A DNA stretch of 64,000 bases from Plantago major (GCA_026545765.1 CM048839.1:49584677-49648676); one strand, 5' to 3'; counted from the stretch's first letter, positions 24,163 to 36,179 are shown. Numbers and translations are program-made. The notes: generated by a model not told the origin, from the sequence alone.

Positions 24163-26475
24163 TGACCCATCCGTTACACAACTTTCACAATTTCAAAGAA
24201 GTTCAACACGACCTCATCTATCACCGTGACATGTAAATGCAATGAAATTGTAACCTAACTTAAGATTAACCATATGTAACTATATTTAGCACGAGTCTAT
24301 CATTGAACTTATAAAGTAGATATTTATAATTACTAGAGACAATTCTTTTTTTTTTGGGAATCGACAAAAATAATAATGATCATTCCAAAGTTTACACGGG
24401 CATAAGAGATACTCAATTGTAACAAAACCATCCAAGACCGTTTAATTAAAATAAGTATGTAATGTGGGCGTACACCGGTATCTACAGACTACAATTAATT
24501 TGATAAAATAACCTTATATAGGTAAATTATTAAAGAGATATACTTGTTGATACGGAAATATGTCAAATTCGTTAAATACGCTCTAGTGGCACCTTCCAAG
24601 GTGAACTAAGGACTAATCTAGAGGAGGACCGGAGCTGGGGTGGATCCGAGCCCACCCATTGCATAGATCCGCCTCCTCAAACATTTGAGGAACGACTATT
24701 TGGACTAAGTAAGGACAAGGCCCGGACGTCAGTTCTGACAGCATGGTCTGACACCTTCTGTGAAGCTCAGCTTCTGCTCCACTGACGTCCATCCGGTCTC
24801 CACATGGTTCGGATATGACTTGGTACAGACATGGGTTCAGACCACAGAGCCTTTCAGTACACACCAAACAACACAAAAGTGGCAGGCTCGGGCCAAAGGG
24901 TCTGGACTTGGGCTCGGACTTCAGTTAGCACCAGTGAAACTACTAGAAAGTCAACTAGAAGCCCAGAAAAATCCGGAATACCCTTGGAGAGCCCAAAATG
25001 GATATTGGGTTAGGTCAAATTAATGTGATATGGGGCCAATTGACATTGGTGTCTCATCTGAGCTGCCGGACATGGCACAATCTGGTGATGCTAGCATATC
25101 TTTGGTGAAATGTATAAATATGAAACCAAACTCTCATAATCAAGTAAGTCATTATTACACACTTATACCTTTAAACTTTACGAGGAAGGTCCACATCCTA
25201 GCAAATCGGGTTTATCTTAACCAACCTCCCCCCCCCCGGATGTCAAAGACTTTAGCTTGTGGAGTTGAATTCACTTAAGGACTTTGGATTAGGACACTTT
25301 ATCATATCTTACGAGTTCCCACTTTCACGAATTATGAAATACCCCACAAACAATATTACTATTCATTTGATCGACGGATATATTTGGATCGGTAGCAACT
25401 TCAATAGACTTGTCAAACTTGAATGTCATTGAAAGTGAAATTATAAAACGACAGAGGGCCTAGCTAATTATGGAAGGATCAAATTACTTAACTTATTAGA
25501 TGAAAAGTCACGACTCGGGTTGAATCATATACTTTCTTCATTTTTGACTTTTTGGTTCGTTAAATAAGGGTCAGAATCAAGAGTATAAACACAATTACAA
25601 GTTAACAAGCTTTTGTTGACAAATTTCCAACCATAGACTCCCACAATCTATAATTTAGTTAATTTGTCACAAGCAAATTTAACACGCGAAACCCACAATC
25701 CACATATTACTCCCGGACAAATTAAACTCCTATTTGTAATCATGAAGAGTAGATATGAAGAAATTCGATTTGAAGTGAAATTTGGATGATGTAAATTTTG
25801 ATGAAGTGAAAAATAAATAAATTCAATTTGACGTGTCTGATGGCGATTTTGAACTTTTCCCCTTCCATTTTCATTAAACAGATATGAAGACATGAGATAT
25901 AGGTGCTGAGATTGTTGCAGCGGAGAGAAACGTAGGAGCCAATTGGTTATTTCAAAGTTTTTGAATTTAAATAAATAAAACTATACCAAAAAATTAATAT
26001 TTGAATTGAAATTTAAATCCGAATATGGCTCATTGATCATAGAGTCATATTCATCATGAATAATTGGAATATGGCTCTATGATTTGGATTTTGTCATTGT
26101 GGGTCTGTTGAGTCAACATGTCGGCAATCAAACGAGGTCCGGATCAAAATATAATTAAAACCGGTTTTCTAGATGGTGCCATGAATAAAGACAAGTTGTA
26201 GACTTTACAACCTCAGATTTCCAAAATGTCTCATTTTTCTCACATTATGAATACTTATGCATTACCAAATCCCGTCCCCATATCAACTTCGTGTTATGTT
26301 TTTAAAGGGTAAGTATACTTGGGGCTATTCTTAAAAGGGGACTTATAGGTACAAATAAACATTATAATTATAATCAGAAATTTTAAAAGTTTTATAAGAA
26401 CACCGACATTATACATACAGATAAAAATGTACATAAAATATCAACACATAAAACATTATTAGTACTCTTTAAAGA
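24163..26475. other. Intergenic DNA with probable repeat remnants
   Basis: The part at 24600-25060 is GC-richer than its surroundings and may be a retrotransposon LTR remnant, but no partner repeat was found. A run of ten C residues lies at 25228-25237. The rest is AT-rich with no recognisable coding motif on either strand. Confidence 0.4.
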
Positions 26476-26712
26476 GTAAGTCTAGAGAGAGACGGTATCT
26501 AGATAACTTATTTAGAGACGGACTATGTTTTTAAGAAAATTATCGATGTTATCAATCAAAACATCTATAGTTTCAACATTGGTACTTTTCATATATACAA
26601 AAATGCATTCAATTAACAATATAGACGTTTTAATTGACAACATAGATAATTTTATTGAAAACCTATGTCGTCTCTAGATAAATTACCTAAAGACCGTCTC
26701 TTTAGAGACTTA
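26476..26712. mobile_element. Small inverted-repeat MITE
   Basis: The left end reads GTCTAGAGAGAGACGGTAT and the right end, inverted, GTCTCTAAAGAGACGGTCT. Both are followed inward by a TTTA-TAGAGACG segment. The flanks are TAA/TTA-like but do not form an unambiguous duplication. Related segments occur at about 26741-26935, 30024-30200 and 59226-59436. Confidence 0.65.
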
Positions 26713-26740
26713 ATTTGTGTTCTTTAAAACACTATACTTA

Positions 26741-26935
26741 AGTCTTCTGGGAGACGGTTTACATAATTTATCTAGACACGGACATATATTGTTAATAAAA
26801 AAATCCATGTTGTTAATCAAAAAACATATATCGTTAACAAAATGTATTTTTTGTGTATGAAAATACACCAACGTTGACATTGTGATTGATAACATGAATG
26901 TTTTTAATAATAACATATGTTTCTCTCTATTAATT
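26741..26935. repeat. Partial copy of the same MITE family
   Basis: It begins CTTCTGGGAGACGGTTTACATAA, followed by TTATCTAGACACGGACATATATTG, matching the arm and body of the neighbouring MITE at 26476-26712. The right arm is not clear. Confidence 0.45.
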
Positions 26936-27428
26936 TTATTTTATGTTATATTACTAAAATGCAAATTAAAGTAATGAACATAATTTTCTAAACGACTCCA
27001 AGTAAAAATATATATAAGGAAAAATTAAAAATCAAATTAACTAATCAAGTGTTATTTTAACGTAAATCATTAACTAACTATTTGTAACAAACATTTATGT
27101 TCATACTCACTCCACTCCACCTCGTAGAATTTTATACATTTGTTAATTGTCATTTTAGTCGTCCCAAATAACTTCATACACTACTAAAACAATAAGTTAC
27201 TCCACACCATATAACTACACTTTCTCAAACTAAAAGTACATTGTTATCTTTTATCATTTATTTGAACTTTAAGCCATCAATCCTAATGATAAAGTTCTTC
27301 GGGACGGAACTTTAATCATGATATTAAATCGGGCCTCTAAACTTTTTGAGTTCTGAGCGGGTGAACATTCCGCGTGGGCTCAGGATCAGCCACTTGAGAT
27401 GATTACTCATCTTTTTCATAAAATATAA

Positions 27429-28462
27429 GAAAAATTACACTAGCTCCCTCAATAAATTGTCGCCACTCATGGTAGTCTCTCACATTTCAACAATAACACA
27501 TAAGTACAAGTTGAATAAATCAATAACGACATGGTTCAAAAGTCAATCCAAATTTCATATGTCGTAGGTTGAAAATGTTGTGGAAACTATAAAAGCTGAT
27601 TTTTCTTTTTCTAATATTCAGATCTTCAAGAAGTAAATTGCAATTAAGCCCTATTACTTATTTAATACCCCATTTATATCCCTAAAATTTATGATAAATT
27701 CTAATCAACCTTCATTTCAATTTTTTTATACAATTTCAATCAAAAATAAATTGCAATAGAACCCTTTTAGTTTTCTTACTTCATAAACTCATCTAAGGTA
27801 CCAATTTGTTTTTTATCATTCTTACATTGATGGAGCTTGAAATGAAGTTAGAGGTTCAATTCCCCAATTCTTTCCCCATCCTTCGATCAATCTTTGCCAT
27901 TCTTTCATGGTCTAAGAGGTTGTCGAATTCGTACTCCAATAGAGCCCGAAACGGAAGCCATTGATGGAGCTGCAATTTCATTAATGAAGCAGCTTCATTA
28001 AATGGAGTTGTTAAGCTCCGTTAAATAGCTCTTTAGAGCTCCATTAATGGAGCACAACAACTCCATTAATGGGGATCTGTTGAATCTCCATCCTGCAACT
28101 TCAAGCTCGAATCGGGCTCCACGATGGTCGATGGTGAAATAATGTGAAAAGAAAAATAAAAAAGGAGGAGGATTCTTGCTTGGTGATGTTGAACATGGTT
28201 TTATGAATAAAAGTTGTTTGATGAAGATGAAGAATGTATAAAATTAAGGTTTGATGAAGAAGAAGATGAAATTGAATAAGTAAATTTTCTTTGATCCAGT
28301 TGTGAAATTTTTATTAACTTGACAGGGTTGATTTGCAATTTGTTGTTTGATTTCCACGTGGAAATTCATTTTTAAGTCGGTCAACGTGAAAATATATTTT
28401 TGGACCGATATGTTATTGTTGAAATGTCAAAAACCACTAAGGGGTCTATATGTAATTCACCC
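27429..28462. mobile_element. Mutator-like element, second palindrome-rich copy (inverted)
   Basis: It has the same ends as 17863-19142 in reverse order: the left starts GAAAAATTACACTAGC and the right ends ATGTAATTCACCC. The subterminal word ACATTTCAACAATAACA lies on the left, and its complement on the right. The central part (27955-28090) has fewer GCTCCAT/ATGGAGC palindromes; the perfect one is GCTCCATTAATGGAGC at 28038-28053. The flanking 9-mers AAAATATAA and ATGATATAT agree at six of nine positions, suggesting an older insertion than the first copy. Confidence 0.78.
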
Positions 28463-29139
28463 ATGATATATTAATTAGATATTGATAAATTTTCTCCAGT
28501 ATTATTCTCAATATATATAGGGATAGATTACTCCTGGTAATGTTCGGTTGTAACATTTTGTTCCCAAATTACAACAACGCATGAAGATACTCATTTAATT
28601 TGTAAAAAACAAAATACACTAAGTCTTGGAAGATGCATGTATTACTGAGAGACCTGAGAGACAGATTGATATTCTTAACTATATGTATAATAATGTTTTA
28701 AACAATATCAGTAATGTTTTGTGAATTGACATTTTATATCATTTTTTATATATATGTATATCACCGATGTTCTTAGGCTCTGTTATATTAAATCGAATCA
28801 ATTGAATTGAATTGAATGAATGGGCGAAATTTGAATTGTAATATAAAAATAACTAGAATTAATCGAATCGAATGAATCTGAACTTAACTTAAATGAATGA
28901 GTTTAATTGAAAAACTCTAATGCAATGTTTTGGATATAACTGTAATGTTTATCGGTCTCTTTTAGTCTCTCCATAAAACCGTCAATCACCCAAAAATATT
29001 TTTTTTTTTCAATAAATAAGTATCAATGCACAATACGATAAAAACGTGTGCTTATTCGGAAAGCCACGAGAAATGAAAGTAAATCCAAGAAAACGCCAAT
29101 ACACACGTACAATAATAATACAAATGAAAATGTATTGAA
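28463..29139. other. Intergenic DNA downstream of PR-10 gene 2
   Basis: About 28620-28700 matches an internal segment of the hAT-type element at 14133-15015 (complement of about 14455-14560). A GAATTGAATTGAAT-type simple repeat lies near 28800. No gene was seen. Confidence 0.45.
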
Positions 29140-29816
29140 TTAATTATAAGCATCAGGGTTGGCATGGAGGTGAGCCTCAATGGCCTTAAAAATGGCTCTC
29201 GCCTTCTCCTTGCCTGCCTTGAGCTTCTCCTCGGTGATGCCATGATCCTCGGTCTTGGCGTGGTATGTGCTAGTGGTTTTGCACACGGATCCTCCATCTG
29301 GTCCTGCTTCGATCTTCACCACATACGAGATTGAGTCGAGGATTCCAGCAAGGGCATCGCCCTCGATCACCGTGTATTTGAATACATGGTTGGCCTCATC
29401 TACTTCATCAACACGGTGCTTCACACTCTTAAATTGACTCCCTACGTTGCAAAATCATTCATATATATACCAAGTCCATGATCAGTAAGTTGTAAACCAA
29501 AATTTAAAAAAAATTAAGTGTCGGTGAATTTGAAATAGATTTATTAACCAGATGACTCATTCTGAGTACCCACGAACTATCATAGTACGTATATTGTTTT
29601 ATGAAAATTGAAAGACGATAGAGTTAGTATACCTTCGCCGAAAGTGATCAACTTAATGGTACCAGGTCCGCCATTTCCCTCGAGAATTTCGACGCTCTTG
29701 ATGGCTTGGGGTAGAACCTTAGGGATGAGGTTGTCGGAATCAAGGATGAATGCCTTGAAAATTCTGGTTGGGGGAATTGAGCAACTCACTTCCTGTTCAT
29801 AAGTTATCACTGCCAT
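29140..29816 (-). CDS. Bet v 1 / PR-10 family protein (gene 2)
   Basis: Two exons on the minus strand, 29816-29633 and 29441-29140, with a 191-bp GT-AG intron at the same split-Gly position as gene 1; exon 1 is 184 nt in both genes. The product has 161 residues. It starts [15 protein letters not shown] and carries the canonical glycine loop GNGGPGTIK at residues 47-55, then [14 protein letters not shown] and a C-terminal helix ending ANPDAYN. The same frame extends upstream of ATG 29816, but family alignment favours this start. Likely a cytosolic ligand-binding protein of the PR-10 type; ligand and inducer are unknown. Compared with gene 1 it keeps the consensus loop, so it is the more conventional member. 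Confidence 0.95.
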
Positions 29817-29913
29817 GGATCGTAGTTTTAGAAGAAATTGAGATGAATAAACTTGAAGGAAGATATATATTGTTAATTTGTATCGTGAGTGTAAAATGAA
29901 GAGATCCAAAGTG

Positions 29914-29925
29914 CTTATTTATAAG
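29914..29925 (-). promoter_or_regulatory. Candidate TATA box of PR-10 gene 2
   Basis: The minus strand reads CTTATAAATAAG here, about 100 bp upstream of the ATG. This is the usual spacing for a plant promoter with a 5' leader of about 70 bp. Confidence 0.6.
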
Positions 29926-29926
29926 T

Positions 29927-30459
29927 GTGAAGAAGGCTTTTGAGCATTCCGGTGTCTAAACACGACTCCCTACTCCTACTTGTATGTGTCATTATAGACT
30001 TCTAGATGATGGATGCATGATTACTTAAGATACCGTATCGAAATAATTTATTTAGTGACGGACATGTATTATCAATAAAAACATTCATGTAATTGTTGAT
30101 TAAAATATTTATTTTGTAAACATTAATGTTTTTTCTGTACATAAAAAATATATTTTATTAACATATTATTTCGATTATATTCATATTAACAACATTTGTA
30201 CGTATGTAAATGAGTTATTTAAAGAGCATATCTCAGGAAATATACCTATCATCATCCCGTGAAGCATAATTTATCCACCTACAATTTGTATCTAATAATG
30301 AAGGTCGGGTTAGGTGGCAATCAAATGAGAACAAATATAAGACTCCACCACTCCATCAGATAATGCAAGCATTTTCACAAATATTATTACTTAATTATAC
30401 TATTAGCTTAACTTTTAGGCCTACAATAATGGGCAGGGAGGAATGTGCTTACATTATTT
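29927..30459. other. Intergenic DNA with MITE remnant
   Basis: About 30024-30200 (GATACCGTATCGAAATAATTTA... TTTAGTGACGGACATG) resembles the arm of the MITE at 26476-26712. The remainder is AT-rich and unassigned. Confidence 0.4.
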
Positions 30460-31489
30460 ATATATTTAGGGAATTTTTCAAAACCCACCCTCATATATGG
30501 CCTCATCTCAAATTAGCGCCTGCTGTTTAAAGAATTACAAATATTTCCTGAAAATGAACTGATTTCGGAAAGTAATTACAGATAACCCCAAAAGTCAAGG
30601 TCAGAGTACAACTCACGCAGGAGACACACGCCTCTGCTGATTTAGCATGCCATGTCAACATTTCTTTTTTGTTTAATTAATTGCTTATAGGTGTATTTGT
30701 AATTGATTTTGCAAACTTATTAACACATGTGTTGACCAACAATTGACATACATGTGCGGTGTGTATCTGTATTTGGATTATAACTATTGTGGGCGTATAT
30801 GTAATTGATTAACACAATTTTTTTTAAATAGCCATTTTTTACCCTTTCATCCTTTCAAATTTTGGCCTTTAAATTAGGCTTCATCTTCCATTTTCTTGAT
30901 AAATTCTTCATCTCATTCTTCATTCTTCTAGACAAACAGTAAATTTAATATGATATATCCATACTTTTTGTTCAAAGTGTTTTAGTATTATTAAAGGTGT
31001 GACTGACACTAATAATTAATTATTTTATTTATATAAAATATGCCATAGTGAGGATCGATCCGATTTGCCATTATAATTAATAATTTTATTAAAAGTATTG
31101 CCATTATAATCCATTCTTCTAGACAAGTACATCTCTTCATGTGATTGATTTGTTAATAATTTTTTTTTTTTTTTGATTTTTACTTACATACCATTATAAA
31201 TTTGTTTGATTTTTCACTTTGATATCATCATTATTTTATTTAATTAAATCATAGTAAGGATAAAATTGTATTGATGACACATGTATATAATATTTTATAA
31301 CTAATTCAATATAATTTTTAAAATCGTACTACTGACAAATGTCATTTATCTTTAGGCAATCTATTTTTAGGTTCATATATCAATTAAGTTACATCAAATT
31401 CTATGCGGAGTTAATATAATTTTTTTCGTAAAAACAATTCTAAATTATTGTGTGATAATCTAGTCAAGCCTGGTTTTTACAATATATTA

Positions 31490-31744
31490 CTCCCTCCATT
31501 TTATGTAAAAGCTTGACAATTGAGTTTTGCACATATTGTAAGAAAAATGAGTAAGAGATGGTTTAATTGATAAAATAGCTAGTGTAAATCGATCGTAAAA
31601 AGTAATAGAGAGAATAGATAAATTACGAAAGAGAATAATGAAAAATAAAAAATTGTAGTTAGTGGATTTCCATTTACATAAAAGTAAATCTTAAAAAAAA
31701 GTCCGCAAATAATAGATTTTAAAACTTTTAGTGAAACTAGAGAG
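31490..31744. mobile_element. Stowaway-type MITE nested in a Mutator-like element
   Basis: The left end is CTCCCTCCATTTTATGTAAA and the right end (AACTAGAGAG) is a degraded inverted copy. An inner inverted match is TTTACATAAAAG near 31672. TA flanks both sides (31488-31489 and 31745-31746). The length is 255 bp. Confidence 0.65.
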
Positions 31745-31751
31745 TATTATA

Positions 31752-31790
31752 CACACACATGCACGTACGCGCGCACGCACACACACACAA
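31752..31790. repeat. Short CA/CG microsatellite
   Basis: An imperfect run of ACACAC with inserted CATG, GTACG and CGCG units, 39 bp long. Confidence 0.7.
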
Positions 31791-32281
31791 CTATTATAGC
31801 TTTTTTAATTGAGTCCAATTATAAATTAAGTTAAGTTTAATTGAACTAATTTTTAAAGTACCATATTGAATAATATAGTAATTTTGATATGCAAGTTTAA
31901 TCAAAGTAGAAAAAGTGTGCAGGTAAAAGTATGTAATTATATTCTTCTAGGCATGAAAAAATAAATAAATTACAAATTTATAAAAATTCTCGAACAATTA
32001 CATAACCCAACTTAGTTATAATTCAATTACAAATAAATCCATGCGTCATCAAATCAATTACAAATAGATCCTTCTGAATCTAATTAATCAATAACATTTA
32101 ATGACATAGAAGTCCATGTCATGTCATGCAAGCAGCCAACTAAGCTAGCATTGACAGATAGGCACCGGAGTCAACGCCGGATGTTGATTTTGAGTGCATT
32201 TATAATACTTCAAACAATGGGTATTAATCTGTAATTAGAGCAAACAATAAGGGGTGTTTATGAAAATCATCCATATATTTA

Positions 32282-32957
32282 TTATAAATTAACTTGCTTT
32301 GATATTTTTGTAGAACAATATGAAAGGTCGTCAAATATGACTGAATGAAAGTCACCCTTTCATATTGATATCATATTATATATATATGTCCAGAGCATTT
32401 GCTTGTTAAGTTTTTGACTTTATCTGTTAGAGCGAACATTTTCTGATCAAGTGGAATATTAGTTTCTATTTTGACCATTAAAATAAACTCGAATGCGCGT
32501 GGCACGCGTAGCGTGACAAGCGATTTATAGTACATGGTGATACTATGGCATGGAATTTTAAATGGATGTGCTCTTAATGTAAATTGGTGACAAGATGTCA
32601 ACTCGTAACTTCAACAAAACATGTTAATGTTCTAGCAACAACTATGCTTTGTAATTAGAGTTTTATCCGAATTGAGTCAAGTCGAGTATAATGTAACGCT
32701 CAATAAGGTGACCATGTCAAGTTCGGGCAACATTTTTTGCTTGTTCACTTAAGAAGTTGATTTATGCTCAACTCGATAATACTTGCAAATATCGTTATCT
32801 TAGTAAATGTATACTCCCTCCGTCCCAAATAACTTCATACATTACGGTTAGCGCGTAGTTTTATGTGAAAAGTTAAAGTAATGATAGAATATAACAAAAG
32901 TGGAAAAAAGTGTACTTTTATTAACAAAATGTGCAATTTGAGTGTAAAGTTTAGATT
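32282..32957. other. Intergenic DNA ending in half a Stowaway MITE
   Basis: No gene was recognised. At 32814 the sequence TACTCCCTCCGTCCCAAATA starts a Stowaway-like arm. It is cut at 32957 by a CACTA-type terminus, and the other arm is not found in the window. Confidence 0.5.
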
Positions 32958-33944
32958 CACTACAAAAAAAAAAAAAAAAAAAAATTGCATTCGCCACCGA
33001 GTATTAGTCACTGATGTTAAATGGTGGCAAAATAACAACAATGGTCACTGTATATTGGTAACAATTATTTGCTCAGGGTGCAAAAGATAGCTAGTCAACA
33101 CTCATTCTCTACCGAACATTGGCCAAAACGATGAAAAATAACAACAATGGCCATTGTATATTGGTAACAATTATTTTTCGTGGGTGCAAAAGTTAATAAA
33201 TGATCATTCGCTACCAAATATTAGTTACTGTTGAAAAAATGGTGGCAAAATAACAACAATGACCACTATATATTGGTAGCAATTATATTGTCGAGGTGAA
33301 ACACTTTGTTTTCACATTTTTGGGTTGAGTTCGATACTCGACGCCCACAATTTTCAAGAATCTCGGTGCACTCTCGAAAATGGAGTGCTTCCAGATTTAT
33401 TCTAAACAGTTATTTTGTTTTGCCTTCAGGTTCTTTATTCTAATCAACTTTGCCCCAACTTATTCTCGAAAATGGAGTGCTTCCAGATTTATATGTATAA
33501 ATTCACTACTTTTCTATGTGATTTGTAATTTGCCAGCATTTCATTATGCTTGATGCTATTGTAATTTAATATTGATTCTTGTATAAAATTGTACACAAGT
33601 TAAGTTTTTTCCTGCTGATAAGTCTCAAGATACTAATCATGATCTGCGTTTGTCTGCATTCCAGTACCAGAAGGCTCATGAGGCAATTTAACCTCACTGG
33701 ATTGGTCAGTTCATATTTACACTTCCCATATTCGCTTCGCTTCTTTGAAACAATATTTAGGAATCTTAATTATCTTATTGTGGGCAACATGTAGTTAAAC
33801 TAGGGAACCTATTTGGGCAGAGTGAACAACCAGGGCACATCTCTGTGATAGGCTGCAATACACGGTAGGTTTTTTAACATATTTTTTTCCTTATCCTCGT
33901 GCTATTTTTAACACCTGACCGGAGTCTTGCCTTGTGGAGTGCAG

Positions 33945-34082
33945 AGGCAGTACTGGAGGACTTGGTGATAGGAGTGTAGGTGGTAAAATTCTAGCTGCAA
34001 ACTATGCCCGTGAAAACAAGATTTCGTATCTCAGGATGTCTGGGAATGCAAATTGCAGTCATTGAGCTTGCACGATGTTGAG
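33945..34082 (+). pseudogene. CTP synthase gene fragment
   Basis: The translation reads GGLGDRSVGGKILAANYARE, continued by NKISYL. After a one-base frameshift it resumes as GCLGMQIAVIELAR. This matches the glutamine amidotransferase part of CTP synthase (family pattern GGFGDRG..GK..A...AREN..P.LGICLGMQIAVIE.AR), including the active-site Cys. Only about 45 residues are present, the frame is broken, and a stop follows at once, so it is a pseudogene. An AG acceptor (GTGCAG) directly precedes the match, suggesting a genomic exon rather than a processed copy. It lies within the CACTA-bounded region and may be a captured fragment. Confidence 0.7.
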
Positions 34083-34274
34083 ATTGATTGTTTGAAGGTG
34101 ATTAATGATTTCAAAAGCACATACGGGTGTTTATCCATTGCAGGCGGCCTCACTGATAATGTTTATGTTGGCTCTTAAGATCAGTAGTATTTCTTTTGCT
34201 AGAGAATTGAACATTTTAGCTCACTAGCTCAGTAGTATTTCTTTTGCTAGAGAATGGAACATTTTAGCACGTAG

Positions 34275-34609
34275 TGTGAAAGTTCATGAATTGAACTATA
34301 GAACAAATCAAAGAACCAAATTGACAAACTTCATTGATGAATCAAGAAGAATTACAGAAGAATCAAAGTCACAAAATGTTGAAATTGAAGATGAAAAATG
34401 AGAGATCAAAAAGTAAGCTGAAGAGAGTAATCTTCTACTCTTTATACTAACTACCTAACTGCTAGGTATAACAACCAGAGGGCTATGTACAAGTCGTGTG
34501 TTTACTTAATATAAAAACGTAAGTGAATAAACACGCTTCTCTTTGTTTTTTTCTCTGCGCTGCTTCTTCCTGTGTTTGTTGTTTCTTGAACAAATTCTGA
34601 TCTCTAACA
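34275..34609 (-). mobile_element. Solo LTR, probably Copia
   Basis: The 335-bp block begins TGTGAAAG and ends CTAACA on the plus strand; read on the minus strand it starts TGTTAGAGATCAG, the usual orientation for plant Copia LTRs. The flanking 5-mers are CGTAG (34270-34274) and CATAG (34610-34614), one mismatch apart. No internal retrotransposon sequence is next to it, so it is a solo LTR. Confidence 0.65.
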
Positions 34610-35261
34610 CATAGACTTGTTAGTGAATGATTTATTGATATATAAGGTATTGCTTTTGATTTGTAACACCTGCTACTCATGTTGGTTTGTTCTTCTTCAC
34701 TGATGATGAATGGAAGTGATGTTTTCATAAGGAATATAAAGAATAGTACTTTAGTTAATAACTTTGAATTTTGCTATAGATTATGTTTTGCTTTTTGGTT
34801 TTTTCGAATAAAGCATCTCTCATTAGCCTGGTTAGGAGATGTACCACTAGGTGCTAATTTCTATTTTTATTTTTTTTGCCCTTTTAAACTACAAATGCTA
34901 CGGGATAATCTCGTGGCCATTTTTTTCACTTTCACCTCCTGGCCTGCAAACGTCACAGTGTCGTTATCGTGTCAATCACTTTTTAGGTCCCGTAACTAGC
35001 AAAGGTCACGGTATTATCCTTGTTCCCATTACTTCTTTTGCCCCCTTAACTGACAAAGGCTACCGCATTACAGTGACTAATGCGCGTTGACCAACTGTAG
35101 CAAATTACATTTGCTATTGTCTTGTGGTTGCTAGTAAATTAACAATGGCCACCGGTAACATTTGGACATTTGTCACCCCTTTTTTTGTTACCTATATTGA
35201 CCACGAAATAAGGAGGATGATGTTTCAATTTTACCAGAGGCGGAGGATGCTATGCATCTCC

Positions 35262-35860
35262 GCCTAGTTGCCTAAGCTGGAACTGTCAAGGTTTGGGGAA
35301 CCTTTGGACAGTTGGTGCTTTAGGAAATCTCATACGAGATTTTCACCCCAACATTGTTTTTCTCATGGAAAACGAAATTAGATGACCATGGGATTAACAA
35401 ATTGAAAGAGAAATTTAATGTCTCTGGAATTGGTGTAGCTGCTCTTGGTGGTTCAGGGGGTCTTGCCTTACTGTGGGAAAAACAACACTCTTTTGATTCT
35501 TAGTTATAGCAAGAATCATATTGATGCACATGTCCACTTAGAGGGAAGTAATGTGATTTGGCGTTTCACATGCTTTTATGGGGAAGCAGATACTTCTAAG
35601 CGCAAGATCATTTGGAATTTACTGAAAAGTTTGGGGTCTCATTCTGGACGAGAATGGTTTGTTATTGGTGACTTCATTGAAATTTTACATCATCGTGAGA
35701 AAATGGGAGGTCCTTCTACTCCGGAATGGCGTTTAAGGAATTTTCGGAAAACATTAACCCACAATGATTTAATTGATTTGGATTTTTGTGGATATCCATA
35801 TACATGGTCTGTATACACGGTCTAATAAAAGTGAAAATGAGTCCAACACAAAACTCAGAT
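35262..35860 (+). pseudogene. LINE endonuclease domain, 5' part
   Basis: The translation shows the AP-endonuclease-like domain of plant L1-type non-LTR retrotransposons: LSWNCQGLGNLWTVGAL, then FHPNIVFLMETKL, GGSGGLALLW, FTCFYGEADTSKR, FVIGDFIEIL and LIDLDFCGYPYTWS. A frameshift and stops occur near 35490-35510. The catalytic GDFN motif reads GDFI, so the Asn is lost. The domain is cut after ...SNTKLR by a Mutator-like element and continues at 38602. Confidence 0.88.
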
Positions 35861-36179
35861 GGGTTTTTCTACGGTGAGATAGTAGTCGTACATGATTAAA
35901 ATGAGATAGTAATCGTACATTAAAGTGTTTACCAAATATACCCTTTAGTTATTCATTTAGGTCTTGTTTTATAATTCATTCATACAATATACAAATATTC
36001 AAAAAAAATTAGGAAAAAAAATTATAATTGTAATTAGACATAATTGTTGATTTACCATTATACCCTTTCATTAAAAAAGAAAATGTATTAATATTAATTA
36101 GAACCACCATCGGACCTCCAATGACCGCGCCGCCGGACCTCCGACATCCGGCGGATCTCCGGCGACACCATAATTTAAT

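Larger units (their letters stand above)
30469..32272. mobile_element. Mutator-like non-autonomous element
   Basis: The 9-bp sequence ATATATTTA lies on both sides (30460-30468 and 32273-32281). The ends are imperfect inverted repeats: left GGGAATTTTTCAAAACCCACC, right inverted GGATGATTTTCATAAACACC. The subterminal parts contain AATTACAAAT-type words on both arms. There is no coding capacity in the 1804 bp. A Stowaway MITE is nested at 31490-31744. Confidence 0.75.
32958..35215 (+). mobile_element. CACTA-type element, left terminus; right end unresolved
   Basis: CACTACAAAAAA at 32958 is the classic end of plant CACTA (EnSpm) transposons. It is followed by short subterminal repeats (GGTGGCAAAATAACAACAATG with TGTATATTGGTAACAATT, three times between 33020 and 33290), as expected for a CACTA end. 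Related but diverged words (GGCCACCGGTAACATTTGG) appear near 35150. No matching right terminus was found before the LINE fragment at 35262, so the right boundary is a guess. The interior carries a CTP-synthase fragment and a solo LTR and has no transposase. Confidence 0.5.

Noticed and set aside
24600..25060. Open frames on both strands in a GC-richer block
   Set aside because: No motif in either frame; more likely a retrotransposon LTR remnant than a gene.
25228..25237. C-run as a polypurine tract of a minus-strand retrotransposon
   Set aside because: No LTR pair or pol sequence adjoins it; a simple homopolymer is enough.
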